Positions 56,386-64,000 of a stretch of 64,000 nucleotides of DNA are shown in pieces; the first letter of the stretch is position 1, and every line of letters starts with the position of its first letter. Below the pieces are notes generated by a model, which was given only the letters and a program-made list of their open reading frames with translations, had not been told where the DNA came from and searched no databases. This stretch comes from Hyphomicrobiales bacterium. GTDB lineage: Bacteria; Pseudomonadota; Alphaproteobacteria; Rhizobiales; Phreatobacteraceae. The stretch is taken from contig JAFKKV010000029.1 of assembly GCA_017304475.1 (NCBI GenBank), forward strand, positions 1 through 64,000, given 5' to 3'. Made by a program: the position numbers and the translations under genes.

Positions 56386-57966
56386 TCAGGCGCGCCTGAC
56401 GTTCCAGAAGGTCGCGAAACCGTCGAGCACGCCGGTGATCGAATTGCGGAAGGCGGTCGGCTGAAGGTATTGGCCGAGCGGGTAATAGGGCACGTCCTTG
56501 ATCGCCTCGAGCTGGATGTCGCGGCAGATTGCGGCTTGGGCCGCCTCGTCCGCCGTCTCGAACCACTGGGAGCGCAAGGTGTTGATGCGCTCGTTCTGCG
56601 ACCAGCCGGCATAGGTGCCGTCGGCGCGCAGCGCCATGTGAACGGCCGGGTTCAGCCAGTCCATGCCGGCCCAGTTGGTGACGAAGGCGCTCCAGCCGCC
56701 CTCTGACACCGGGCCGCGGCGGTTGCGCCGCTGCAGCATGGCGTTGAACTCGACGACATAGATTTCGACATCCATGCCGACCCGCTTGAGCATCTCGCCG
56801 GCCACAGCGCCGATGGCGGCGAGCGCCCCCGCATTGGAGGCCATGATGACCACTTTTTCGCCCTTGTAGCCGGCGGTCCGGAGCTCGTCCTTCACCTGCT
56901 CGATCCGGCGTGGACCGGAGAGCATGTCCAGCCCCGCCGTCGTGGCCATCGGGGTCCCCGGACAGAAGAATCCAAGCGGCAGATTGTAGAGGCTGCGGTC
57001 GTCGGTGCCGACCACGGCCTCCATATATTCGGTCTGGGACAGCGCACCCCAGAGCGCGCGGCGGATCGCCGGATTGTCGAAGGGCGGCTGCAGATGGTTC
57101 ATCCGCATCATGCAGACGAAACCGGTGGGGTCGAGCACGCGGGTCGTCACCTGGCGGGCGGCTTTCAGCATCGGCAGGTGGTCGTGATAGGCATATTCCT
57201 GCCAGTGCTGAGCACCCGACATGAGGGCGGCGGTGGCGGTCGAGGCGTCGGGGATCGAATTCCATTCGACACGGTCGAAATGCACGACCTTCGGGCCGGA
57301 GGTCCAGCCGAGCTCACCGTCCTTGCGCGGCACGTAGCGGTCGAACTTGGTGAAGACGTTGAGCGCGCCGGGCGCACGCTCGTCGGCCTTGAAGCGGAAC
57401 GGACCGCTGCCGACGATCTCCGTCACCGGCTTGGAGACATCGGTCAGGGCGAGCCGCTCCGGCATCATCGCGCAGACCGGCACCGAGGCCTTGCCGAGCG
57501 CGATCGGCAGCAGCGGGAAGGGGCGTTTCAGCCGGAAGCGAATGGTGCGGTCGTCGGGTGCGGACAGCTCCTCGGTCGCATCCATCAGCGAGGCGCCGAA
57601 CGTGTCGCGCTGGGCCCAGCGCTTGATGCTCGCCACGCAGTCGCGGGCCAGCACCCGTTCGCCGTCATGCCAGAACAGGTTTTCGCGCAGCGTCAGGTCC
57701 CAGCGCTTGCCGTCATCCTCGACGCGGTGGCCATCGACCATTTGCGGCGTCGCCTGATAGCGCGAATTCATGCCGTAGAGCGTATCGTAGACCATATAAG
57801 CGTAGTTGCGGGTGATGTAGCCCGTGGTCAGGATCGGATCGAGCGTGATGAGGTCCTGCTGCGGGGTGAAGCGCAGCGTGGTTTCGCCCGCTGCGCGCAG
57901 CCGCGCGGGCAAGGCGAGCGAAGTCGCGGCGATGCCGGCCGTCTGCAGGAAATCCCGTCGCCTCAT
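56386..57966 (-). CDS. Peptide-type ABC substrate-binding protein (no transporter genes beside it)
   Basis: A 526-residue SBP family 5 protein with a Tat-type signal (MRRRDFLQTAGIAATSLALP). It is a paralogue of the protein at 27799: both share RFTPQQDLITLDP/RFVPQADLAVLDP, YVTRNHALMVFDTLYG/YITRNYAYMVYDTLYG, the LQPPFDNPAIRRA stretch and a near-identical end LGFYYQPTAFRSN/LGQYLQPTAFRNS. It heads the hydrolase group. No permease or ATPase gene lies nearby, so it may share the DppBCDF-type importer at 32-36 kb or one outside the window. Confidence 0.92.
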   Translation of the reverse strand: MRRRDFLQTAGIAATSLALPARLRAAGETTLRFTPQQDLITLDPILTTGYITRNYAYMVYDTLYGMNSRYQATPQMVDGHRVEDDGKRWDLTLRENLFWHDGERVLARDCVASIKRWAQRDTFGASLMDATEELSAPDDRTIRFRLKRPFPLLPIALGKASVPVCAMMPERLALTDVSKPVTEIVGSGPFRFKADERAPGALNVFTKFDRYVPRKDGELGWTSGPKVVHFDRVEWNSIPDASTATAALMSGAQHWQEYAYHDHLPMLKAARQVTTRVLDPTGFVCMMRMNHLQPPFDNPAIRRALWGALSQTEYMEAVVGTDDRSLYNLPLGFFCPGTPMATTAGLDMLSGPRRIEQVKDELRTAGYKGEKVVIMASNAGALAAIGAVAGEMLKRVGMDVEIYVVEFNAMLQRRNRRGPVSEGGWSAFVTNWAGMDWLNPAVHMALRADGTYAGWSQNERINTLRSQWFETADEAAQAAICRDIQLEAIKDVPYYPLGQYLQPTAFRNSITGVLDGFATFWNVRRA

Positions 57967-58514
57967 GGATGAACTCCGTTGTCCGTGATGTTTGCAGTTC
58001 GCCTGGTCCGCGCGGCCGGGTCGTGGCGCGTGGCGTGCGGTGCGAAGCGGCCTTCGGTGCCGGACGCGCCTGCGCGATCGGGGCGGCTATGAAAACCTGC
58101 GGCGGGCGCGACATGAGGAGAGGAGGGAGCGGCCGTGTCCCTGCGACAGGGCCGCGTGGCGGCACATCGTTCCGGACAGTCGGTCTCTTCGGTCGGCGCG
58201 ACCACCGTGCGAACTCTCCGTCATCACCGTCCCGCCGCCGAATCGTGGCGCCGGACAAAGACAGACCGCGTCTCGAACCATGAGCGATGGGCGAAGGTGG
58301 CCGGATCGAGCGCGGACCGGGGCGACCATTCGGCATGGTTCGTCGACAGCGACGGGGCAGCGTCGGCCGCGCCGGAACAAAACACCACTGCCGACATCGC
58401 GTGGTAGCAATTCGTTCCCACGGGGGGCTCGGGAACTCATGCGTGTGCGGCGGCCGGGCAGGCCGTCCGTGAGTTGAAGATCGCGGCGCGTTGCTGCCTG
58501 ACGGCCGCGCCGGA
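57967..58514. other. Gene-free stretch of 548 bases
   Basis: No frame here shows conserved protein features; open frames are Arg/Pro-rich shadows. It probably contains the promoter of the binding-protein gene (minus strand) and the downstream end of the TauE-type gene. I see no clear palindrome or operator. Confidence 0.55.
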
Positions 58515-59291
58515 TCAGCCGGATCCGAGCTGCGAGAACGGCAGGGCCGAGACCAGCAGCGCCATGCCGGAAGCCGCCAGAAGCGACAGCACGATCCTGC
58601 GGAAAGTGGCCTCGCTGACGCGGTGATAAAGCCGGGCGCCGAGCAAGGTCGGGATCAGCATGGCTGGGGCGACGATGGCGAATAGCGGTAGCATCTCCGT
58701 GGTCACCGTTCCCGTCACGACATAGGCCGTCATGGTGGCGGCGAGCGTCGCCAGGTTGAAGTTCTGGATGATGCCGCGCTGGGTGTCCTTGTCCATGCGC
58801 CGCAACGTGCACCAGAGGATCGGCACGGCGCCGGTGAAGCCGCCTATGCCGCCGAGCACGCCGCCGATCAGGCCGACCGCGCCGTCGGCGCCGGCGCCGC
58901 CGGCGGTGACGCGCGGCAGGTGCCGGGCAAACAGCATGACCGGGCACCAGATCACCAGCAGCAGGCCGAGAACCGCCTTGAACAGGCGGACATCGAGCAA
59001 GGGCAGAATGGCGACGCCGATGGGAATGCCGGCGAGGCCGCCGATCAGGAAGGGCAGGAGCCGCTTCAGGTCGAAGCCGCGCCGGACCGAAAAGGCGGCG
59101 ATGAGCTGGCCGGTGAGCGAGCCGAACACCACCAAGGCGGCGGCCAGCCGCGGATCCACCGTCCATGCCCAGAACGACATGGCGACCAGGCCGAAGGCAA
59201 AACCCGAGAGGCCCTGGACGAAGCCCGCGGCGATCGCGCCGAGGGCGATGATCGCGACCTGCGGGCTCATCGCCAGGCCGGCCAAGGTCAT
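58515..59291 (-). CDS. TauE/SafE-family (TSUP) anion exporter
   Basis: A 258-residue membrane protein with about eight helices in two repeats. Its start QVAIIALGAIAAGFVQGLSGFAFGLVAMSFWAW and the second repeat LIGGVLGGIGGFTGAVPILWC are typical of sulfite/sulfoacetate and related organic-acid exporters. The ATG at 59291 overlaps the stop of the preceding MFS gene by 4 bp. Substrate unknown; TSUP members near MFS genes often work with sulfur or keto-acid metabolism. Confidence 0.88.
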   Translation of the reverse strand: MTLAGLAMSPQVAIIALGAIAAGFVQGLSGFAFGLVAMSFWAWTVDPRLAAALVVFGSLTGQLIAAFSVRRGFDLKRLLPFLIGGLAGIPIGVAILPLLDVRLFKAVLGLLLVIWCPVMLFARHLPRVTAGGAGADGAVGLIGGVLGGIGGFTGAVPILWCTLRRMDKDTQRGIIQNFNLATLAATMTAYVVTGTVTTEMLPLFAIVAPAMLIPTLLGARLYHRVSEATFRRIVLSLLAASGMALLVSALPFSQLGSG

Positions 59292-60460
59292 CGGGCGGCC
59301 TCGGCTCTTGCCTCCGCCGATTTCACCGGGGCCAATGCGATCGCGAGTTCCAGGAGCGCTGCGGCCAGCAGCACTCCGAGCAGCGCCGCCTTGCCGAGAT
59401 GCACCAGCACCCAGCCGCCAATGACCGGAAATCCGAAAATCCCGATGAAGTAGAACATGACGAACCAGGTCAGCGCCGCGTGGCGATGGTCGGGGCCGGC
59501 ATGATTGACCGCCCAGGTCTGGATGACCGGATAGACCAGGCCGTAACCGATACCGGTCAGGACGGCGGAGAGCACCTGGAACAGCGGGTGGATGCCGGTG
59601 CCGAACATCGCGACTACGCCGAGCGCCATGCTGGTCAGCAGGCCGGCGGCGAGCATGGATTGCGGCATCTGGGACAGGAGACGGGCGAGCGTCAGCCGGC
59701 CGGCGACGACGGTGACCGCATAGACGGCAAAGAATGTGCTGGCGCTGGCGGCGGTGCCCTCCACCAGCGAGGTCTGAAAGCTCAGCAGGCCGGAAAAGAC
59801 GCAGGCGCCGAGCCCGACCATCAGCACCGGCCGGACCGCCGGTCCGCGGACGATCAGGCCGATATCGCGCACCCATGGCCTTATCGCGGGGCCCTGGGGG
59901 GCAAGCGGGGCCTGGTGGCCAAAGACCGCCAGCAGGAGGGCGGCGGCAAAGCCGCCGATCGCCACCAGCAGAAACGCCGTTTCGACGGAGAGGCCGAACT
60001 GGCCGACGGCGAGATTGAGCAGAACCGGGCTGCCACCGATGCCGGCCATCTGGAAGGCGCCGAAGCGGGTGAACCAGAAGCCGCGATCGGCATCGGTGAC
60101 CCGCTCCGAAAGCGCCATCGGCGCGCCGATATAGAACATGCCCCAGCCGGCCCCGACCAGGAAGCCGGCGAGCCGGGTCAGGACCAGGCCGCCTCCGGCC
60201 AAGGCCAGGATGAGAAAGCCGCAGGCGATGGTGCAGGCCGCGATCGCGCTCAGGCGGGCCGCGTCGAGACGGCCGGAGAACCAGCCGACCAGCGGCACTC
60301 CGGCAAAGGTGCCGATCATGGCCGCGCCGAGCGTCAGGCCCGTATCGACATCGCTGCCGCCATGGGAGCGATGATAGGCCGAGAGCAGGAAGGTCGCGCC
60401 GTAGCCGGCGGCGGCCAGCATCGTGCCTGCGAAGAGGTAGGGAGCTGAGGATTGGCGCAT
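59288..60460 (-). CDS. MFS transporter
   Basis: A 390-residue major facilitator with about twelve helices (YLFAGTMLAAAGYGATFLLS start; GVPLVGWFSGRLDAARLSAI as motif A region). The ATG at 60460 starts at the first helix with a weak SD (AAGAG). Upstream open reading to 60673 looks non-coding. It is coupled to the TauE-type gene by overlap, suggesting a shared transport role. Substrate unknown. Confidence 0.87.
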   Translation of the reverse strand: MRQSSAPYLFAGTMLAAAGYGATFLLSAYHRSHGGSDVDTGLTLGAAMIGTFAGVPLVGWFSGRLDAARLSAIAACTIACGFLILALAGGGLVLTRLAGFLVGAGWGMFYIGAPMALSERVTDADRGFWFTRFGAFQMAGIGGSPVLLNLAVGQFGLSVETAFLLVAIGGFAAALLLAVFGHQAPLAPQGPAIRPWVRDIGLIVRGPAVRPVLMVGLGACVFSGLLSFQTSLVEGTAASASTFFAVYAVTVVAGRLTLARLLSQMPQSMLAAGLLTSMALGVVAMFGTGIHPLFQVLSAVLTGIGYGLVYPVIQTWAVNHAGPDHRHAALTWFVMFYFIGIFGFPVIGGWVLVHLGKAALLGVLLAAALLELAIALAPVKSAEARAEAAR

Positions 60461-60789
60461 GGGCTCTTGTCGTTCTCGGAGGAAAGTGGCGCCAGTAGAG
60501 TCGGTCGTGGCTGAGAATCCAGAACCACTTATGCTTGGCCAGCTGGTCCACTTCCAGCGGAAGCGGCATGGATGTGTCGTGCGGTGGTCGGCGGTGATAG
60601 CGAAGGCATGAGGCGGCGCGGGCAGGGTCCTCATCACCTCCATCGGCACCGATGCGTCGACGAGGGGGCACAAAGACCTGGCAGATCGCCGGCTTTCGGC
60701 GTGAGCAACGGTCCGACCAGATCATGCGCTGACGGGGTGGACGGCCACCGCCATGTCCGACCCGGCTTCCTCATCCGGCCCCGCCTGTC
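60461..60789. other. Gene-free stretch of 329 bases
   Basis: I find no convincing gene. A minus-strand reading starting at 60569 (MPLPLEVDQLAKHKWFW) looks more protein-like than its surroundings but has no stop before it enters the MFS gene in another frame. The region lies between the SufR-like gene's stop and the MFS start, so it should hold the MFS-TauE promoter on the minus strand. Confidence 0.5.
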
Positions 60790-61455
60790 TCACCGGTTCG
60801 CCGGCCCTCCGTTCGACTGTGGGCTCATGCCGATCCGGTAGGAGCAGCGACGGGCGCCGGCGAGAATATGATCGATGCGCTCGATGCTCACGTGGGTCCC
60901 CAGCACAGCGCGGAAAATCGCCAGTTCGGAACGACAGAGACCTTGGCACGCTGCCGCCGCCGCGCAGATCGGACAGTGGTTCTCGACGAACAGAAAGCTT
61001 TCCGGCGCGTCTTCGGTGACGCTTGCCATATAGCCCTCGCGGCTTCGAATCTCCGCGAGAGCGACGAGTCTCTGGTGCAGCGAAGGTCGATCCCCGATAT
61101 GCCCCAGGTAATCCGCAATGCTGGCCTGCTCGCGGTGTTCGATCAGCTTGTCCAACCCGCGATCCCCAAAGACATCGCGCAAGGACCGCAACAGGTCGAG
61201 GGTCAGGTCGGAATGCCGGTCGGGAAACCGGTCGTGACCCGGTTGCGTCAGCCGCCAGTATTTTTTCGGCCGTCCGCGCCCTTCGCGTTGGTCCTCGCTC
61301 TCCACCAGTCCCGCCGTTTCGAGCTTGAGGAGATGCTGGCGCGCGCCGGCCGAAGTCATGCCGAGGCGCGCGCCGATATCGGTGGCGGTCTGCGGCCCGC
61401 GCGTCTTCAGGTGAAACAGGATGCGATCCCGCATGCGGTCTTCGTCTTGACTCAT
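60790..61455 (-). CDS. SufR-like helix-turn-helix regulator with cysteine cluster motif
   Basis: A 221-residue regulator: N-terminal winged helix (ILFHLKTRGPQTATDIGARL, SAGARQHLLKLETAGLV, wing GRGRPKKYWRLT) and a C-terminal part with ENHCPICAAAAACQGLC and a late ARRCSYRI. Cysteines 161, 164, 170, 174 and 204 match the C-x12-C and final Cys pattern of the SufR group, which binds an iron-sulfur cluster and senses oxidation or iron. It is divergent from an MFS exporter, with a 32-bp inverted repeat between them, so it probably represses that gene. Cluster binding is inferred. Confidence 0.85.
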   Translation of the reverse strand: MSQDEDRMRDRILFHLKTRGPQTATDIGARLGMTSAGARQHLLKLETAGLVESEDQREGRGRPKKYWRLTQPGHDRFPDRHSDLTLDLLRSLRDVFGDRGLDKLIEHREQASIADYLGHIGDRPSLHQRLVALAEIRSREGYMASVTEDAPESFLFVENHCPICAAAAACQGLCRSELAIFRAVLGTHVSIERIDHILAGARRCSYRIGMSPQSNGGPANR

Positions 61456-61462
61456 GGCACCG

Positions 61463-61494
61463 TTATTTTAGAAAGCGAATACTATCTAAAATAA
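61463..61494. promoter_or_regulatory. Operator candidate: TTATTTTAGA-N12-TCTAAAATAA
   Basis: Perfect 10-bp inverted arms (61463-61472 and 61485-61494) separated by 12 bases, in an AT-rich gap of 98 bases between the SufR-like regulator and the divergent MFS gene. Its inner part AATACTATC may contain a -10 element. Size and position fit a dimer binding site that blocks both promoters. Confidence 0.82.
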
Positions 61495-61553
61495 TCGGAG
61501 CGTCGATCGCTGGCAAGCCCGGCGCCCGCCGCCTCGGGAAGGAGACAATAGCC

Positions 61554-62999
61554 ATGCCGCGGACCCCACCGCCCGAGGGATGGCGCTCGCTGCTCGAATG
61601 GCGATGGATGCCCACGCTCGCCATCCTGCTGGGAGGCGTGCTGCTGCAATCGATGAATGTCCTGATGCTGACGACCGTGCTGCCGTCCATCATCGGCGAA
61701 CTCGGCGGCGTCGCCATGTTGAGTTGGCCGACGACAGCGTTTCTCGCGGCATCCATTGTCGCCGCGAGCTGTGCCGGCATGATCGCCGCCGCGGTCGGCG
61801 CCCGGACGGCCTATTGCGCAGGGGTCACGATCTTTGGCCTCGGGGCCTTGGTCTGCGCGCTCGCACCGACCATGGGCTGGATCGTCATCGGCCGATTGAT
61901 CCAGGGCTTCGGCGGCGGCTTGGAGGCGGCTGCCGCCTATGTGGCCGTGCGGGCGACGTTCCCGGCGGCCTTATGGTCCCGGGCGATTGCGTTGATGTCG
62001 GCGAGCTGGAGCATGTCGGTTCTGCTCGGGCCGCTCGCCGGTGGCATGTTCGCCCGCTTTGGCAACTGGCGTGGCGCCTTTGTCACGACCGCGATCGTCG
62101 CCGGCCTCTTGGCGGTGAGCGCCTTTGTCGTCCTGCCGCCCGGTCCGGCGCGGCGCCGGGGACCAACCGTGGTCGTGCCGGCTGGACGTGTCGCGTTGAT
62201 CTGTGTCGCGATCGCCGGAATGTCCTCGGCGTCGATCGTCGAGGCGCCCTTGGCGAAGGCCGGCCTGATCGTCTTCGCGATAGGGGCGCTGGCGGCGATG
62301 CTGCGGCTTGATCGCGTCGCCGTGACCCCGCTTTTGCCGCGCGACGCGTTTTCGTTGCGCACGCCATCGGGCCTGGGCTTGTGGCTGGCCTTCCTGCTCT
62401 GTGTCACGTTCAGCCCGTTGCAGATCTACGTACCCATCTTCCTGCAGCATCTGCGGGGCTTGGATCCGCTGGCGGCGGGCTTCATGGTCGCCAGTGGCTC
62501 GCTGGGATGGACCATGGCTTCCCTGGTCACCGCCAGCGCGTCCGGAGCATGGCCGGACCGGCTGATGCTGGCCGGGCCGGCCGTGATGGGCGCCGGCCTG
62601 ATCGCCTTGGCCGTGCTGCTTTCAAGTTCCGCGCCGACCCTCGCTTTGGTGCCGGCCATTGTCGCGCTGGGCATGGGCATCGGCCAATGCTGGCCCTTTG
62701 TCGCGCACCGGATCATGAGCGGTGCAAAGGCTGGCGACGAGGTCGTCGCGGCCTCGTCGGTCGCCACCGTCCAGCAGATGGGCTTCGCCCTGGGCGCGGC
62801 GCTCGCCGGCGTGGTTGCCAATGGCATTGGCTTCTCCGCGGACCTTGCCGATGGGGGCATGCTGCAAGCGGCCTTCTGGGTGCCGGCGAGCTTCGTCGTG
62901 CCGGCTGTCCTGGCCGGCCTCGCGAGCTTGCGCCTGCGCCAGCTGGGCGGTCCCGAGGCGGTTGGTCGAATATCCGGAACGCGCCGGGCCGATGGCTGA
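61554..62999 (+). CDS. MFS exporter (DHA2-like)
   Basis: A 481-residue transporter with about 12-14 helices. Start region MPTLAILLGGVLLQSMNVLM followed by VLPSIIGELGG; IGRLIQGFGGGLEAAAAYV is the motif before helix 5. It has a strong SD (GGAAGGAG) and ends in a short basic tail. Divergent from the SufR-like regulator and probably its target. It may export a redox-active or toxic compound. Confidence 0.9.
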   Translation: MPRTPPPEGWRSLLEWRWMPTLAILLGGVLLQSMNVLMLTTVLPSIIGELGGVAMLSWPTTAFLAASIVAASCAGMIAAAVGARTAYCAGVTIFGLGALVCALAPTMGWIVIGRLIQGFGGGLEAAAAYVAVRATFPAALWSRAIALMSASWSMSVLLGPLAGGMFARFGNWRGAFVTTAIVAGLLAVSAFVVLPPGPARRRGPTVVVPAGRVALICVAIAGMSSASIVEAPLAKAGLIVFAIGALAAMLRLDRVAVTPLLPRDAFSLRTPSGLGLWLAFLLCVTFSPLQIYVPIFLQHLRGLDPLAAGFMVASGSLGWTMASLVTASASGAWPDRLMLAGPAVMGAGLIALAVLLSSSAPTLALVPAIVALGMGIGQCWPFVAHRIMSGAKAGDEVVAASSVATVQQMGFALGAALAGVVANGIGFSADLADGGMLQAAFWVPASFVVPAVLAGLASLRLRQLGGPEAVGRISGTRRADG

Positions 63000-63022
63000 T
63001 TGCCGCCGTCGCGGCCGGCCGG

Positions 63023-63943
63023 TTACCCCCGATAGGCGAGGGAATCGTCATAAAGGCTGCAAAAGGCAGCGGCGGCATCGCAGGCGATCGAGGCGACGAG
63101 CGCCGGCAGGCGCGACGTTGCGGCCTCCGGATAGACGGCCGCATAGGAGGTGGATGGAAAGGTCGGGCTGACCTTCAGCACGCGCAGCGATCCCTCGCGC
63201 AATTCGCGCTGGATGGTGACCGGCGGCAGCACCGCGACGCCGATGCCGGCAATGGCCATGCCGACCGTGGTGGTCAGCGAATTGGACCGGTGGACGATCG
63301 GTTCGTCCGGGCCGTGGCCGGAAATGTAGTCGAGCAGGCGGAGGTCATTATAGGCGCCCGCCTCGTAGGAGATGATCGGATAGGCGGCGATGTCCTCCGG
63401 CGTCAGCACCTCGTCCTCGCCATGTTGGACGAGGCTTGGGCTGGCGACCCAGAACATGCCGAGCGTGCAGAGTTCGACGACCCTGAGCTTGCCGGCCTCG
63501 CTTGGCGAAATGACCAGGGCGATATCGATTTCGCCGGTCTCGAGCTTGCGCAGCATACCCGCGCCCAGGGTCAGCACGGAGAAGCGGACATTCGGAAACT
63601 GCCGCCTGAGCGTGCTGGCGATATAGGGGAGCAGGGCCAGAGCCATGCTCGGCGGCAGGCCGATCCTGACCGAGCCCTTGATCACCGATGTCGGGTCGAG
63701 GCTGCGGACGAGCTCGTTGTAGCGCGCCACGATATCGCGCGCGCCTTCGACGAAGGTGGCGCCTTCGGCGGTCAGGCTGACGTCGCGCGTATCGCGCTCG
63801 AACAGCTTGAAGCCGAGCTCCTGTTCCATCGCCGCGATCCGGTTCGAGATCGCGGCGGAGGTAATGTTCAGGCGATCGGCGGTGGCGCGGAAATTACGCA
63901 GTTGCGCCAGCCAGATCGCGGTTTCGAGAAAACGGATGTTCAT
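63023..63943 (-). CDS. LysR-family transcriptional regulator
   Basis: A 306-residue LysR protein. The winged helix (FLETAIWLAQLRNFRATADR, NITSAAISNRIAAMEQELG) is followed by the ligand domain (GSVRIGLPPSMALALLPYIA, TTTVGMAIAGIGVAVLPP). The ATG at 63943 fits the family start; the frame continues upstream. It is convergent with the MFS gene (23-bp gap), so its target is probably upstream, beyond the window end. Confidence 0.9.
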   Translation of the reverse strand: MNIRFLETAIWLAQLRNFRATADRLNITSAAISNRIAAMEQELGFKLFERDTRDVSLTAEGATFVEGARDIVARYNELVRSLDPTSVIKGSVRIGLPPSMALALLPYIASTLRRQFPNVRFSVLTLGAGMLRKLETGEIDIALVISPSEAGKLRVVELCTLGMFWVASPSLVQHGEDEVLTPEDIAAYPIISYEAGAYNDLRLLDYISGHGPDEPIVHRSNSLTTTVGMAIAGIGVAVLPPVTIQRELREGSLRVLKVSPTFPSTSYAAVYPEAATSRLPALVASIACDAAAAFCSLYDDSLAYRG

Positions 63944-64000
63944 GTCGCACGTGAACCTCTCGATCGTCGCCGCGAGGCCGCGGGGCAAAGCCGCCGAGCT

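Noticed and set aside
60461..60789. Protein-like minus-strand peptide MPLPLEVDQLAKHKWFW before the MFS gene
   Set aside because: No stop, SD or known family; it runs into the MFS gene in another frame and is most likely chance.

Overview
The window is high-GC DNA that is almost fully coded on both strands, with many GTG/TTG starts and 4-bp ATGA/GTGA/TTGA overlaps. Gene families and codon style point to an alphaproteobacterium, most likely a soil or water member of the Hyphomicrobiales (Rhizobiales). This is an inference; no rRNA or other species marker is present, and I saw no tRNA, CRISPR array or intact mobile element. About fifty protein genes can be supported, mostly for uptake and catabolism of small organic compounds, with their regulators and some efflux pumps.

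Layout. 0-0.45 kb: a palindromic intergenic repeat. 0.45-6.3 kb: a LysR regulator divergent from an EmrA/EmrB-type efflux pair, then a membrane diguanylate cyclase. 6.5-14.2 kb: a four-gene fatty-acid beta-oxidation operon (FadE, thiolase, FadJ-type protein, acetyl-CoA hydrolase/transferase), followed by an IS5-type transposase relic and a VOC protein. 15-23 kb: a Pot-type ABC importer and a flavin-dependent monooxygenase on the minus strand, divergent from a PucR-type regulator and a flavin reductase, which together look like an uptake and oxidation module. 23-36.7 kb: an FCD-GntR regulator divergent from a long catabolic cluster: SMP-30 lactonase, D-threonine-aldolase-like PLP enzyme, SDR, peptide-type binding protein, two subunits resembling N,N-dimethylformamidase, a complete DppBCDF-type importer and a KDPG aldolase. 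A TGATATATCA-type palindrome recurs at the promoters of this region and is the best candidate for the GntR operator. This cluster is the most interesting part of the window.

36.7-42.3 kb: an MFS transporter, an SDR, a tandem pair of paralogous secreted proteins, a MarC-family membrane protein and a glutaminyl cyclase. 42.3-49.5 kb: an XRE-cupin regulator divergent from an acetoacetate-decarboxylase-like enzyme and a second Pot-type importer whose two permeases are fused in one chain, then an Lrp regulator divergent from alanine dehydrogenase. 49.5-53.2 kb: a copper module (CopA, CopZ-like chaperone, CueR) with three matching CueR-type operators. 53.3-58 kb: a peptide-type binding protein with two M20 hydrolases. 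58.5-64 kb: a TauE-type exporter with an MFS protein, a SufR-like Cys-rich regulator divergent from a second MFS exporter across a clear inverted repeat, and a LysR regulator.

How it fits together: importers lie beside the enzymes that probably process the imported compound, and each block has a local regulator. Deaminated, decarboxylated or aldol-cleaved products would enter central metabolism as pyruvate, acetyl-CoA or alanine-derived carbon. Substrates of the importers and of the dimethylformamidase-like enzyme cannot be read from sequence.
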